Origin: Tannerellaceae bacterium
Lineage (GTDB): Bacteria; Bacteroidota; Bacteroidia; Bacteroidales; Tannerellaceae
Length of the DNA: 41,530 nucleotides
Assembly (NCBI GenBank): GCA_021203545.1
Contig: JAJQAZ010000064.1
Span: forward strand, 1 to 41,530
Direction: 5' to 3'
In this document: one piece after another, positions 1 through 12,316 of the stretch
How the letters are laid out: the number at the start of each line of letters is the position of its first letter
Numbering within the stretch: the stretch's first letter is position 1
Position numbers and translations under genes: made by a program
The notes under the pieces: model-generated
Database searches by the model: none
Told to the model about the DNA's origin: nothing
Seen by the model: the letters and a program-made list of their open reading frames with translations, nothing else

Positions 1-1508
1 ATATTTAGAGGAAATAGTTTAACCCTTTCCGTTATTTCCATAACTTCATATATGTTATTTCATAATATGTATACCTCATCGGGGAATATGTTAGATATGT
101 TCTATATTATAGCATGCGTAACATTATTTTTTTCTTTCAATGGGATAAAGGGAAACACCTAAAAATCATTTCTTTATCTATTATCGTCATTTGTACTGTA
201 GAAGCTTTATATGGAATAGGACAATTTTTCATCTTTTCCGTTATGATTCTGCTATAAAAGGTAGTTTTGATAATCCGGCTGGATTTGCGGCTTTATTATC
301 AGTTGGTCTTCCTTTTTGTTTTTCTTTTTCTGTTAGATATAAGACAGTTTTCTGGGTTGCTCTTAGTCTCATTTTGTTTGCCATAACCTTTTCTGGTTCA
401 AGAGCAGGAATAATAAGTGTTTTATTTCTGACACTATATTATATTTTTATCAGGTTTAAAACAATTATTCTTTCAAAACGAAAAATCTTCATAACTATTT
501 CTTTTATAACCTTGTCCTCTGTTAGCCTATGTCTTTTCTTTATAAAACAAGATTCCGCAACCGGACGAATTCTTATATGGCAGAATAGTTATCGGATGAT
601 TATTGAAAACCCACTTTGGGGTAGTGGAAAAAATAGTTTTAAGGCAAATTACATGTTGTATCAAGCGCAATATTTTAGTGAAAATCCTGAAAGTCGATAT
701 ATACTTCTGGCAGATAATGTTGCCCGACCTTTTAATGAATATTTATCATTTACTATCGAATTTGGTTTGGTGGGTCTTTTACTTCTAATGGGAACTGTTT
801 TAATTCTATTCAGATTTGTTCCGCGACATTATTCTCCTTATTATGGAGTCGTGATAGTGATTTTAATATTTAGTTGCTTCTCTTATCCTTTATACTATCC
901 GCTTGTACTATTAATTGGAATTTATTCATTATCCTGTATCTCCAATTCTATACCTCCTATCATTCATCTGTTTCGTGGATATTTATTTAGAATCTGTTTG
1001 AGCCTGTTATTACTAAGTGGAATTTATTTTAATGTATCCTCTATCTGGTTTGAATTACAATGGAAAGAACTGATCCATATATTTTCATTAGGAAATGGAA
1101 CAGAGATTATAAAGGATTACAAAAAATTATATGATAAGTGGAATGGGAATCCCTATTTTCTTTACAATTACGGAGTTTTATTAAATAACTTACAAATGTT
1201 TGATGATAGTAATGTTATTCTTCATGAATGCGAAAAATACTTTAATGATTACGATGTTCAACTTTTGTTGGCTACTAATTATTACCGGATGCAAAAATAT
1301 GAAGATTCAAAAAAGCATTATTTCATGGCTTCGAATATATGCCCAAATCGTTTTATCCCGCTTTTTCAACTAATGAAAATTTATGAACTGCAACATGAGA
1401 CTGATAAATTAAAAAAAAGTGGCTAAACAGATTATAGATAAACCAATAAAAATACAATCTATACAAGTTAATCATATAAGGAAAGAGGCTATAAAAAACT
1501 TAAATTAA
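1..1508 (+). pseudogene. O-antigen ligase/polymerase-like membrane protein with C-terminal TPR, 5'-partial, three frameshifts
   Basis: The translated pieces join into a multi-pass membrane protein that begins before the window. The O-antigen ligase/Wzy-like family joins or polymerises glycans on the periplasmic side of the inner membrane. The pieces read in frame 1 (1-~130), frame 3 (~130-225, containing VEALYGIGQ) and frame 2 (225-1426, with the conserved-looking GSFDNPAGFA followed by long hydrophobic segments). The last ~100 residues are soluble and TPR-like. Breaks lie at a T7 run (127-133), a T5 run (225-229) and an A8 run (1411-1418). After the last break, 29 more sense codons (VAKQIIDKPIKIQ...) run to a stop at 1506-1508. 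Each break is mended by adding one base. The family call is by overall look and the NPAG motif, so acceptor and substrate are unknown. Confidence 0.7.
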
Positions 1509-1571
1509 AAACAACAATCAAAGAGTGCATAATCATTTAACAATGATTTGTTTATATCAAAAATAATAAGA

Positions 1572-3527
1572 ATGAAAATCTACGCATTTGTTATCTTTCT
1601 GTTTTTACTGAGCGGATGCTCTTCAAAGAGTACACTGGAACAAAAATTAGAAAAAATAAAAAAACAGAGATCTGATTTCCGCGAGGTACTTCATTATTAT
1701 AAAGGAGATTCTCTTAAATTAAAGGCCGCTCATTTTTTAATGGATCATATGGTTTACCAGCCCCCTTATAAGATTCAATCTACCTGGCTGATTATTATCA
1801 ATATTATGAAATTTTCTCTTTAGGAAAACAGAGCGCACAGGCAATTACTGATTCTTTATCCCGAAGAAAAGTATTTTCAAATCTACAACAATATCAACTG
1901 ACCCATGATATACAACAGGTTACAGCACATCAAATAATCTCTAATATTGAGTGGGCTTTTAAAGTTTATAAAGAACAGCCGTGGAATGAATATTTGCCTT
2001 TTGATGATTTTTGTGAGTCTATACTGCCTTATCGTATTGGTAATGAGTCGCTGGATGTTTCCTGGAGAGAGAAACTATATAATAGGTATAATCCCTTATT
2101 GGATAGTATAAGAAATAAACCGGAAAGTAAAGATCCGGTTTATGTAGCGAAATTTTTATTAAATGAGATTTATAAAGAGAAAATATATTTTACTAATAGT
2201 TTACCTGCCGGACCAAACCTGGGAGCAAGAGTAGCAGATTTACGTAGTGGTACATGTCGCGAATTCACAGATATGGTTACTTATATAATGAGGGCAGTAG
2301 GTATACCATGTGGAACAGACTTTATGATAATGAGAGGCGATAATAATGCGGCTCATTTCTGGAACTATTTTTTCGATAAAGAGGGAAATACATGGTTTTG
2401 CGAACCACCTGTACGTACTCTCCGGGAACCACTTTCCTTATGGTCTCCTAAAGGGAAAGTTTATAGACAAACATTTCAGGTAAATAGAGATATACAAAAG
2501 GAGTTTCGTAAAAGAAAACAAAAAGCACATCCTACTTTTCATAATGCATTGTTTAAAGATGTAACTAAAATCTATTCAAATGACGCTTTTGAAATACTGC
2601 CGGTTCCTTTGGAGTATGTGTATGAAGAGTATCGCGACCTGGAAAACCGGATGGTATATTTATGTTCATCCAACAGGAAAGAATGGATACCTATTGAAGT
2701 TGGTTTTTTAGATAATGACAACCTTGTTTTTAGGGATGTGGAAGGAGATGTTGTATTCCGGTTAGGAATATATAAAGAAAACAGATTGGAGTTAATTTCT
2801 GGTCCTTTCTTATTTGAAAGATCCAGCGGAAATCTCCGGTTATTTCCACAGAAAAATCAGTTGATTGATGCTACTTTTTATTATAAATATCATTTATATG
2901 ATGAAACATTTATTTTTAGAACACCAGATGGTGTCTTTGAAGGTAGTAATGATCCTCATTTTTTTACAGAAGGATACCCTGTATATGATCGGAAAGATTC
3001 CATTACGGTTATTTACTTCGGTTTACCCACGTACAAATAAAATATACAGATATGTACGTTATTATGGTCCGGAAGGTGGACATTGTAATATGGCAGAAGT
3101 TGCTTTCTTTGAAAATCAAATAGATTCAATTCCACTAAAAGGGAAAATAATAGGTACTCCGGGATGCTGGGAACAGGACGGCTCGCGCGAATATACTAAT
3201 CTTTTTGACGGCGATCCTTATACTTCTTTTAATTATATTCATCCTTACGGTGGTTGGGCCGGATTGGATCTGGACAAACCAATGAAGATTGAAAAAATTA
3301 TCTATACTCCCAGAAATAGAGATAACTTCATACGTAAAGGGGATTTCTATGAATGTTTTTATTGGAAAGATAAGGGATGGAAATCTTTAGGAATGCAGAA
3401 GGCTGATTCCGATTCATTAAATTACAAGATACCGGAAGGTTCTTTATTATACCTAAAAAATCACACAAGAGGTATAAATGAAAGGATATTTGAATATAAA
3501 AACGATAATAATCAAAAATTCTGGTGA
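1572..3527 (+). pseudogene. transglutaminase-like lipoprotein, two frameshifts
   Basis: The joined protein (~650 residues) starts at ATG 1572 with a lipoprotein signal ending LLSGC (Cys16), so it should be an envelope lipoprotein. The middle carries a transglutaminase-like core: Cys in GTCREFTDMV, His in AAHFWNYFF and a nearby Asp in DKEGN, the usual Cys-His-Asp order. The last ~200 residues (GTPGCWEQDGSREY, LFDGDPYTSF) resemble a discoidin-like beta domain. Two frameshifts break it: near 1771-1775, where one added base gives KDSIYLADYYQYYE, and near 3013-3018, where removing one T gives VIYSVYPRTNK. It lies 63 bp after the ligase-like gene on the same strand. The reaction and substrate are unknown; family members may be peptidases or cross-linking enzymes. 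Confidence 0.7.
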
Positions 3528-3580
3528 ATTCTTCTGCTCAGCAATCATAAAGCAACAAGGTGTCGTTTTTGCTCAATCAA

Positions 3581-3613
3581 GGTATAAAATTTAGTCAGAA
3601 CAAATTTTATACC
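3581..3613. other. perfect 12-bp inverted repeat upstream of the SusC-like gene
   Basis: GGTATAAAATTT is followed by a 9-nt spacer and AAATTTTATACC, a perfect 12-bp stem. It sits about 50 bp after the lipoprotein stop and 100 bp before the SusC-like start. It is AT-rich with no T tract, so a classical terminator is unlikely. An operator or a leader hairpin controlling the following locus is possible. Confidence 0.6.
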
Positions 3614-3716
3614 CAATGTAGCCATATTTAGGGCATGGTTTGATGCCGGATAACTCATCTTTGTGCAGAGTGAATAGAGTTAGTTTATCACTATTTTTTA
3701 TTAAACCATATAATGA

Positions 3717-6700
3717 ATGGATATGAAGAAACACAGAATTTTCACATGGCTTACACTCCTTCTGTTTATAGGTGTAGTAAGCGGGTACGCCCAGCATGGC
3801 ATTATTACGGGTAAAGTATTTGATACCACCCGGGAAGCACTGATTGGAGTGACGATCCAGTTAAAAGGTACTATGAAAGGAACAATTACCGATTTTGACG
3901 GTAACTTTTCCATCGAAGCTTCACAGGGAGAAATATTGGTTATTTCTTACATTGGCTACAAGACACAGGAAATTGTTGTGTCTAACAATTCAAACCTGAC
4001 TATTATGCTACAGGACGATGCGGAACTGCTTGAAGAGGTAGTAGTAATCGGATACGGTTCTGTACGTAAAAAAGACCTGACAGGAGCTGTATCTCAGATT
4101 CGACCCGATGCTTTGGCAAATGAAGCTCCTAAAACAGTTGCGGATGTATTGCGTGGAACAGCCGGTTTGAATGTGGGTTTTGACAGATCAGCCAAAGGAG
4201 GAGGTACTATGAGTATCCGCGGATAACGTTCTGTTTATGTTACCGACAAGGACAATCCACAGAACGATACGCACAACACTCCGCTTATTATTCTGGATGG
4301 AATGATGTTTTACGGGGAATTATCTGAAATCAATCCCAACGACATTGCCCAGATTGACGTATTGAAAGATGCCTCCTCCGCAGCCGTGTATGGGGCAAAA
4401 GCGGCTAACGGTGTTATCATTGTAACAACTAAGAGAGGAAAATCGGAAAAGCCGGTGATCAACTTTAGTGCGAATATGGGATGGGCCACCCTGGGAAACA
4501 ACAAAAGGGTGTACGATCCGGAGGGTTACCTGAACTATCGTACGGATTTTTACACAACCGATACATATGGTGTAAATCCGTCTACCGGAAACTATGAGGC
4601 TTATCAGACCGGGAACGTTCCGGTAGGATATTATCACCGTCCAACAGCCGACAACCTGAATAAATACGGACTTTCTATGGATACGTGGAGAAACCAGACT
4701 AATCAGGAGGCTACGATGAGCAATGATGAAGTATGGGCACGGCGTATCGGGTTACAGGCCAGCGAAGTATCGCTTGCTAATTTTCTCGCCGGACAAACGT
4801 TTGACTGATACGACCACTCTTTCCGGACAGGATTTAACCAGGATTACAATGTAAGTGTCAGTGGAATGTCCGAACGGACAAACTACTACTTCTCTTTAGG
4901 ATACCTCTCTAATGAAAGTATGGTACGCGGAAATGATTATACCAGTATACGTTCTAACCTGAAATTAGATACTCAAATTACGGACTGGTTTAGCGTGGGT
5001 GCTAATGTGAACTTCCAGAACCGTACGGATGGCGACATCGCTGTTGACTGGTACAACCAGATTACCGCCAATAGTCCTTTCGCTACTCCCTATGACGAAA
5101 ATGGAGCGCTTGTGGCGCACCCACAGGGAGAAAACGCATTCTGGAAAGGGTATAACTACGATTTCGACCGTCAATACCTCGAACTCGAAAAAGGATTTAC
5201 AATCTTTAATACCATCCTGACAGCTAAGCTAACCCTGCCTTTCGGTATTACATATTCATTTAATGCCGCGCCCCGGTTCCAGTTCTTCTACGACAGATAC
5301 TTCCGTTCGTCAGAACACCCCGACTGGCAGGCAGAAACAGATACACGTGTAAACCGCGAACAGACCCGGCGGTTTGACTGGTCGTTAAACAACCAGATCA
5401 ACTGGGACTATACATTTAATAAGAAACATCATGTAATGGTAACGCTGGTACAGGAAGCCGAAGAACGCCAGTCATGGTTAGACAGAATAGAGGCTAAAAA
5501 CATCCTGCCGTCGGAAGCATTGGGGCTGCATGCAACCGGAAATGCGGATAAGAGCCTTAGTTCATTCTGGTCTACCGATACACGCGAAACAGCAACCGGC
5601 TACCTGGCGCGGGGTTTCTATTCGTACGACGATAAATACATGGGAACTTTCTCTTTCCGCCGCGACGGGTACTCTGCTTTTGGCACTTCCAATCCCTATG
5701 CCAACTTCCTGTCCGGCGCATTGGCATGGACATTCACCAACGAAGATTTCTGGCAATGGAACAATATATTGAATTCCGGTAAGCTACGTGTCTCTTTCGG
5801 TCAGAATGGTAACCGGAGCCTGGCCAATCCTTACATCGCCCTGGCCAATCTGGCATTAGGCGGCTATATGCAGGGATACATAAATTCTGTAAACGGTTCA
5901 GTGTACGATATGCGCTACCTTTTTGTAGACCGTTTGCAAAACACCGGCCTGCAATGGGAGAAAACCACTTCATGGAATGTAGGGTTGGATCTCAGCTTCC
6001 TGTTGGAACGTATCAACACCACTCTGGAATATTACGTGATGCCTACTACCGATATGATAATGAATCGTACGCTGCCCGATTTTACCGGATTCAACAGCAT
6101 TACGACCAACCTGGGACGCGTGGAAAACCGGGGAGTTGAACTTTCATTCAATACACGCAATATGGAAACAGAAAACTTCCAGTGGAATACCTCTGTTGCT
6201 TTTTCGTACAATAAGAACGAAATTAAGAAACTACTTGGCGAATATGAAACCATTGTGGATGCAGCTGGCAATCTCACCACCAAAGAAAAAGACATTACAG
6301 GAGAAGGGTGGTTTATCGGACAGCCCATCAGTGTGATATGGGATTATGAGGTAACAGGTGTCTGGCAGAAAGACGAAGTAGAAGAGGCCGCCAGATACGG
6401 ACAAAAACCCGGTGATCCGAAAGTGGCAAACCATTATACGGACGACGATGTTGTAAATGCCGACGGAACCATTACTCCCGTTTATAACAACAACGATAAA
6501 AAGTTCCTCGGGCAAACAGCACCACCTTTTCACTGGTCAATACGAAATAACTTCACCATATATAAAAACTGGACCTTCTCGTTTAATCTTTACTCTTATA
6601 TGGGACATAAAAGTTTAAACGACAGATACCTGAATAACGACAACAACTACTCGCAGATTTCCAATGTACAGAATCTGTATACCAAAGAGTATTGGACGGT

Positions 6701-6983
6701 AGATAACCCCACCAACAAATACGGACGAATCTCCGCACAGGGACCGTCGGGACTTTCCGCACCTCAAAAGCTGATCAACCGCTCGTTTATCCGCTTGGAA
6801 AACATCTCGTTAGGCTACAACATTCCGCAAAACCTGCTATCGAAGGTTCAGATTCAGCATGCGAAAGTATTCGCTACTGTACGCAATGTGTGTACCTGGA
6901 GCAAAGAGTGGGAATATGGTGACCCCGAAACGGGCGACATCGCTCCGAGAACCTATACTGTTGGTATTAATTTAACATTTTAA
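3717..6983 (+). pseudogene. SusC/RagA-family TonB-dependent outer-membrane receptor with two in-frame stops
   Basis: SusC-family proteins are TonB-powered outer-membrane channels that import glycans together with a SusD lipoprotein. The frame is continuous for 1,088 codons, a normal length for the family. Order: signal peptide ending near GYAQ, carboxypeptidase-regulatory-like domain (GKVFDTTREALIGVTIQLKG), TonB-box-like EEVVVIGYG, plug domain, beta barrel ending NLTF. Two stops interrupt it without any frameshift. TAA at 4224-4226 follows MSIRG, where family members have a residue such as Gln before RS. TGA at 4806-4808 sits in GQTFD*YDHSFRTG, where Trp is expected. Both fit single transitions (CAA to TAA, TGG to TGA). 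The SusD partner follows 20 bp downstream. Confidence 0.9.
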
Positions 6984-6986
6984 AAA

Positions 6987-7002
6987 GAAAGAAAGAAAGA
7001 AA
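6987..7002 (+). repeat. (GAAA)4 microsatellite in the SusC-SusD gap
   Basis: Four exact GAAA units fill the gap between the SusC stop (6981-6983) and the SusD ATG (7004). This is where the ribosome binds, so a change in unit number would alter start spacing. No second allele is visible here. Confidence 0.8.
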
Positions 7003-7003
7003 T

Positions 7004-8955
7004 ATGAAACATACGATAAGTAAATTCAAAATATGGATAGGAGCCGCATGTATATCATCCGTTCTCTTTACAGGGTGTTCTGACGATTTTCTGAAACCCG
7101 ATCCCCTCTCCCTATATGAACCGGTAGCAACATTCAGTACCCGCCAGGGATTAGACGCAGCATTGGCTTCGGCCGATAAAGCACTGCGGGCGTACTGGAC
7201 AAATGTAGACCCGATTGACCTGATGCTGCCCTGATGAGTGAGTATCTGTTTTCCGATTTAAGTGTAGCCGGTAAGACAGACGATGCGGAAGCCTTCTGCG
7301 ACATCAACGAACGTTTCACTCCAACTAACGGCTGGTATAACTTCGACCAAAACCGGTTAGTTATTTTCTGGGGCGAAACTTATAAAGGGATCAAATATGC
7401 CAACTCCGTTATCAGCTTTATCGACAAAGTGGAAGGGCTTGACGAATCTCTCCGCAACGAGTACCTGGGCCGTGCTTACTTCCACCGGGCCTACCGGTAC
7501 CTGAATCTCTGCTTCCAGTTCAGGGATGTACCTTTTGTCTCCAAAATTATCGAATCACCCAAAGTAAACTATAAAAGTACCAAACGCGAAGCCATCATCC
7601 GGAAATTAGTAGAAGATATGGAGTTTGCCGTACAACATGTACCTGAACAGAAAGAGATGACCTATATCGGTATGATCAATAAAGGTGCCTGCCGCCAGTT
7701 ATTGATTAAATGTTACCTTGCCAACGGAGATTTCCAAAAAGCCAAAGATCAGGCCGACATCCTGATCGACCAATCCGGATATGCACTGATGACGGGTACA
7801 TTTGGTAACTTCTCCAACCCGAATCCAAAAACCTGGAACATTACCAACAATGTAATCTGGAACCTGCATCAGGGAGGCAACAAAACTATCGCAGAAAATA
7901 CAGAGGCCATCCTTGTATTGCCCAACCGGTACGGCAGCGACTCCGGTCTTCGTGTTCGTACCATGCGTAATATGGGGCCCCGGTGGAATGCCGATGAAAT
8001 TCAAACCCCAACGGGTAATTTAAGAGCTGTGGAAAACTACGCCCGGAATAGTGCCGCTTATAATGATGAATTAGACTTCAATCGTGCCTTCGGCCGTGGG
8101 CAGGCAGTAACACGTCCTACCTGGTTTGCCGAACACTCTCTGTGGTACCTGAATGGAGTAAACGACGAAGGAGACCTGCGCCACAGCCATACGGTTGGTA
8201 ACTGGGCCCGTATGGAAGACTTTAAATATAACCAGCCGGCAGCAACTGAATACTATGGGCAAAACATCCGCAAAAGTTGGGTCAATCCGTCAACCGGCCA
8301 GACAGAAATACTTTGCTCGGATACCATCCGTAGCTGGTTCAACTGGCCCCACTATAAGGTATGGTCCGAATCGCCGGAAGACGATACCCCATCAGCAAAC
8401 CAATACAACGGAGGAGGCTATGACGACTTCTATTGTTATCGCCTGGTAGAAACCTACCTGCTCCGTGCCGAAGCCAAATATTATCTGGTCGATCCCACTG
8501 CCGTAGACGATGTAAACGCTGTACGGCGCCGTGCCGGATGCCAACAATTATACACAACTGTAGATATTGACGACATTGCGGACGAACGTGCCCGTGAACT
8601 TTATATGGAAGAATGGCGCTTTACGGAGTTAAGCCGTATTTCTTACTGCCTGGCCCTTAGTGGTAAACCGGATAACGAAGGAAAAACATACGATAAAGAC
8701 CGTCTACACGAAGATAGCTTCTGGTTCCACCGCATCACCCAATATAACAACTATTACAACAAAGATATCGGAGCCAACATCCGGGGGCGTAAGTATACAA
8801 TAGGCAGACACAATATTAACTGGCCCATACCCTACGCAGGAGCTGCCGAAGCCAACGTACTGGGCGACATCGGCCAGAACCCCGGCTACGACGGCTACGA
8901 CCCCGGCGTACAAAAATGGGAAACCTGGCAGGAAGCAGTAGCTGACGAAGAGTAA
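7004..8955 (+). pseudogene. SusD/RagB-family glycan-binding lipoprotein, one frameshift
   Basis: SusD proteins are surface lipoproteins that lid the SusC channel and bind its glycan. The start at 7004 gives a signal peptide ending LFTGC, then SDDFLKPDPLSLY, the usual start of a mature SusD. The helical SusD core (AYFHRAYRYLNLCFQFRDVP; ARELYMEEWRFTELSR) reads on to 8955. At 7229-7231 the run CCC is one C short: restoring it joins DLMLP to LMSEYLFSDLSVAGKTD in one ~650-residue frame. Without it translation ends after 76 residues. An internal ATG at 7234 could restart, but it would lack the lipoprotein signal. It pairs with the preceding SusC-like gene, which is also broken. Confidence 0.88.
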
Positions 8956-8980
8956 GCCATTTTTATTTTATCGCTGCCTA

Positions 8981-9193
8981 CCGCTGGCACCGCTGGCGCA
9001 GATTTCAATCTGTGCCCTCCTTTGGACGGAGGGGATTTGCAATCCCCGACAAACGAGTCTGAGGATTTGCAATCCTTTTTTGATAGTACTTAGAATGCAT
9101 GAATGGGATTGCAAATCCCTGGACTCAACACACCGGGATTACAAATCCCGGTGATCCAAAAGCCTGCGACATAGCGAGGACACTATGCCGAAC
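8981..9193. repeat. chained palindromes between SusD and GH2, ending in a partial GCGTAGCG-type repeat
   Basis: This gap holds at least five small hairpins in a row: GCGCAGATTTCAATCTGTGC, CCCTCC/GGAGGG, GGGGATTTGCAATCCCC, AGGATTTGCAATCCT and CCGGGATTACAAATCCCGG, plus one GGGATTGCAAATCCC. The end (9165-9193, GCGACATAGCGAGG...GCCGAAC) matches the right end of the inverted repeats at 24447-24555 and 32300-32406. No gene is seen. Confidence 0.75.
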
Positions 9194-9250
9194 GAAAAAC
9201 GATAACAATAACACTCAGTACAATCCACGAATAATAAATTAAAAATAAGT

Positions 9251-12073
9251 ATGAAAAATAATAGAAGTCTCCTTATGCTACTCTCTTTGGTTTGTAGCAT
9301 CCTTTGGGCACAGGAAACAAAAGAAAGGGTCCCATTCAATGCCATTGCAGAAAAAACAGAAAAATTGATGCTATCCGGTAACAGTCCTGACGACAACGTA
9401 CTTTGGGACTTCTATTGTACAGCAGGAAGAAACAGTGGAAAAAACACCCACATACGCGTACCTTCCAACTGGGAAACGGAAGGTTTCGGCGGATACAACT
9501 ACGGGCATGATAAAAACAAACACAATGAAAAAGGCATTTACCGCACCACCTTCGCCATTCCGGAAGAGTGGCAGGGCAAACGCATCTTCATTGTTTTTGA
9601 AGGTTCCATGACCGATACCAACGTAAAAGTAAACGGCAAACAGGCAGGCGATATTCATCAGGGAGCCTTCTACCGTTTTAAACGGGAAATTACCGGTCTG
9701 GTAACAGACAAAGCAGAGAACCAACTCGAAGTAGAAGTCAGTAAAATGTCGGCTAATGAAAGCGTAAACAGTGCCGAGCGCAATGCCGACTTCTGGGTAT
9801 TCGGCGGTATCTTCCGCCCGGTATACCTCGAAGCCGTACCCGGAACATTCATCGAATATTCCGCCATAGATGCCCGGCACGACGGAACAATGCATATCGA
9901 ATTATTTATGGACAAACCCGTTACCAATGCAAAAGTAAAGGTAGAAGTATTTGAAACAAAAACAAGTAATAAAGTGGCAGACTTCCAATCCGGGCTATAT
10001 TCAGAAACGCACAATCTTACCGTTTCATCGACCGTACCCGGAATAAAACCCTGGAGTGCCGAAACTCCCAACCTTTACAATGCAGTAATAACAGTAACCG
10101 GTGGAGGAATCCCAATGCATACCATCACCGAACGCTTCGGATTCCGTACTATAGAAGTACGCGAAAGAGACGGGGTATACATCAACGAGAAGAAAATCAT
10201 GTTCAAAGGTGTCAACCGCCACTGCTTCTGGCCCACAACCGGACGCGTGATGAGCCCGGAACAAAGTTTACAGGATATCATGCTTATCAAAGAAATGAAT
10301 ATGAATGCCGTACATATGTCGCACTACCCACCGGACAAACACTTCCTCGAATATTGCGACTCTATAGGGCTATATGTAATAAATGAACTCTGCTCGTGGC
10401 AAAGGCCCCCCCTACGACACACAGACCGGAACGATCCTGGTTGGCGAAATGCTAAAAAGAGATATCAATCACCCCAGCATCATATTCTGGGCAAACGGAA
10501 ATGAAGGCGGATTTAATTACGATCTCGATCCGTTATTCCCACAACTGGACATTCAGAAACGCCCGGTTATCCATCCGTTCGGATTTTATGGCGGTATCAA
10601 TACCGTTCACTACATCACTTACAACTCAGGCATCAAACACATGTTTAACGGACGGGATATATTTATGCCAACCGAACTCATTCATGGATTGTACGACAGT
10701 GGACACGGTGCCGGGCTGGACGACTTCTGGAACCTGATGCGCTCAAATCCCCTGTCTGCCGGCATGTTCCTGTGGGACTTTGCAGACCAGGGAGTGGTAC
10801 GTACAGATAAAGACGGGATTCTTGATACAGACAAAGACCATGGAGCAGACGGTATCGTAGGACCTTACCGGGAAAAAGAGGGCAGTTTCTATACGATCAA
10901 AGAAATCTGGTCGCCCATATTCCTTGAAAAGAAATATATTACTCCACAGTGGGACGGTACATTCCATATCGAAAACCGGTACAACTTTACCAATACAAAC
11001 CAGTGCAGCTTTACCTGGAAAATAACCCGTTTTAAATCTCTGAATGGAGAGAAAGAGGAAATAAAAGGAGATATGGAAGCACCGGACATCAAACCGGGTG
11101 GCAAAGGAACCCTTCGACTGTCACTACCTGCCGGTTGGAGAGAATTCGACGTATTATACCTGACAGCCTGCGATCCCAACGGATACGAACTTTTCACCTG
11201 GAGCCATGAACTAAACAGTCCGGCATTCTTTGCGGACAGAATCATTCGTCAAAATCCCGGTAAAAAAGAGGTAACGATAAAAGAAAGCGCATCTTATTAT
11301 ACATTATCTGCTGCTGGTATTACTGCAAAAATCAATAAAACAACCGGCATGCTGGAAGAAATAACAAATAGCAAAGGCATCATACCTCTGGCCAATGGCC
11401 CGGTATTTATTACAGACCAGGATATAGAGTGCAAAAAGATATCGATCTCCACAGCCGAAGAAGGAGAACCCACTGTCACAGCAATCTACAACTACCGGAA
11501 AGGAAGACGCGAAGCTTACCGCTTTACCTGGACCATGCGGACAAACGGTATCCTACAACTGGATTACGACTACCGTCCGCTGGATCCTATTGAAATGGCA
11601 GGCATCACCTTCGATTTTCCTGAAAAAACATAGAAGGTGCCTGGCTGTTTGCCAACGGTCCATACCGGGTATACAACAACCGCTTAAAAGGGGGTACACT
11701 CAATGTTTGGGAAAAAGAATACAACGATGCCATTACCGGCGAAGTTTGGGAATACCCCGAATTCAAAGGTTATTACTCTCTTTTCTATGGCATGAAACTG
11801 TTGTGTCCTACCACATTCGAAGTATACAGTGCATCCGAAGACCTCTTCCTGCACCTCTTCACTCCAACCATACAACAACAGTACGATCCGGAAAAAAACT
11901 ATACGTTCCCCAACTACCCGGACGGTAACATCTCATTTATGGATGCGATCTCCGCGGTAGGGACCAAATTCGAAGAAGCAGAAAACTACGGCCCTCAATC
12001 CCAACGTCATCGCTTCAAAGAATTCAGTGCATCTCCCAACCTAAAAAACAGACTGTATTTCAAATTTGAATAG
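9251..12073 (+). pseudogene. secreted GH2-family beta-galactosidase-like glycosidase, two frameshifts
   Basis: GH2 enzymes remove sugars, often beta-galactose, by a retaining mechanism; this one should act in the periplasm on glycan imported by the SusC/SusD pair. It starts with a signal peptide ending ILWAQ. Next come the jelly-roll sugar-binding domain (IRVPSNWETEGFGGYNYG), Ig-like domains, and a TIM barrel with acid/base Glu in GNEGG (codon near 10502) and the likely nucleophile Glu in PTELIHG (near 10676), then C-terminal beta domains. Two breaks: the C7 run 10406-10412 has one C too many (SWQRPP then YDTQTG after repair), and the A6 run 11623-11628 is one A short (FPEKNIEGAWLFANG after repair). 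Joined, it is about 940 residues. Exact substrate is not readable from sequence. Confidence 0.88.
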
Positions 12074-12084
12074 GATGATTTCGC

Positions 12085-12107
12085 TGGCGCAGATTTTAAT
12101 CTGTGCC
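12085..12107. repeat. small palindrome GGCGCAGATTTTAATCTGTGCC
   Basis: A near-perfect palindrome just after the GH2 stop. It matches the first hairpin of the cluster at 8981-9193 and the ACAGATTTAAATCTGCGCC stretch near 28411. Confidence 0.6.
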
Positions 12108-12190
12108 TATCCCAACAAACCATAAGACAAAACCGGCAAAAAGAAATGAGAACCTTTATCTCTAATTGAATGTTTAGTATTTTTTGTTGT

Positions 12191-12227
12191 ATGAATGCAT
12201 CCCTTCCGGGATGCATTCATTTTTATT
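12191..12227 (+). terminator. intrinsic terminator between convergent genes
   Basis: ATGAATGCATCCC, a TTCC loop and GGGATGCATTCAT form a perfect 13-bp stem, followed directly by TTTTTATT. It lies between the GH2 gene (+) and the CPBP gene (-), which converge. The T-rich tail favours stopping the + strand transcript. Confidence 0.88.
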
Positions 12228-12316
12228 AAACCTGTTTATACACATTTTTCCCAGGCCATAGGCCCGAGGGAAAGAATATAAACAAATGTTTGCAACCCAT
12301 ATAGGTACACCCGCGG

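Noticed and set aside
9371-9895. A 174-codon antisense frame in the GH2 gene
   Set aside because: It lies opposite a clear glycosidase coding region and shows no domain; it is a codon-bias shadow.
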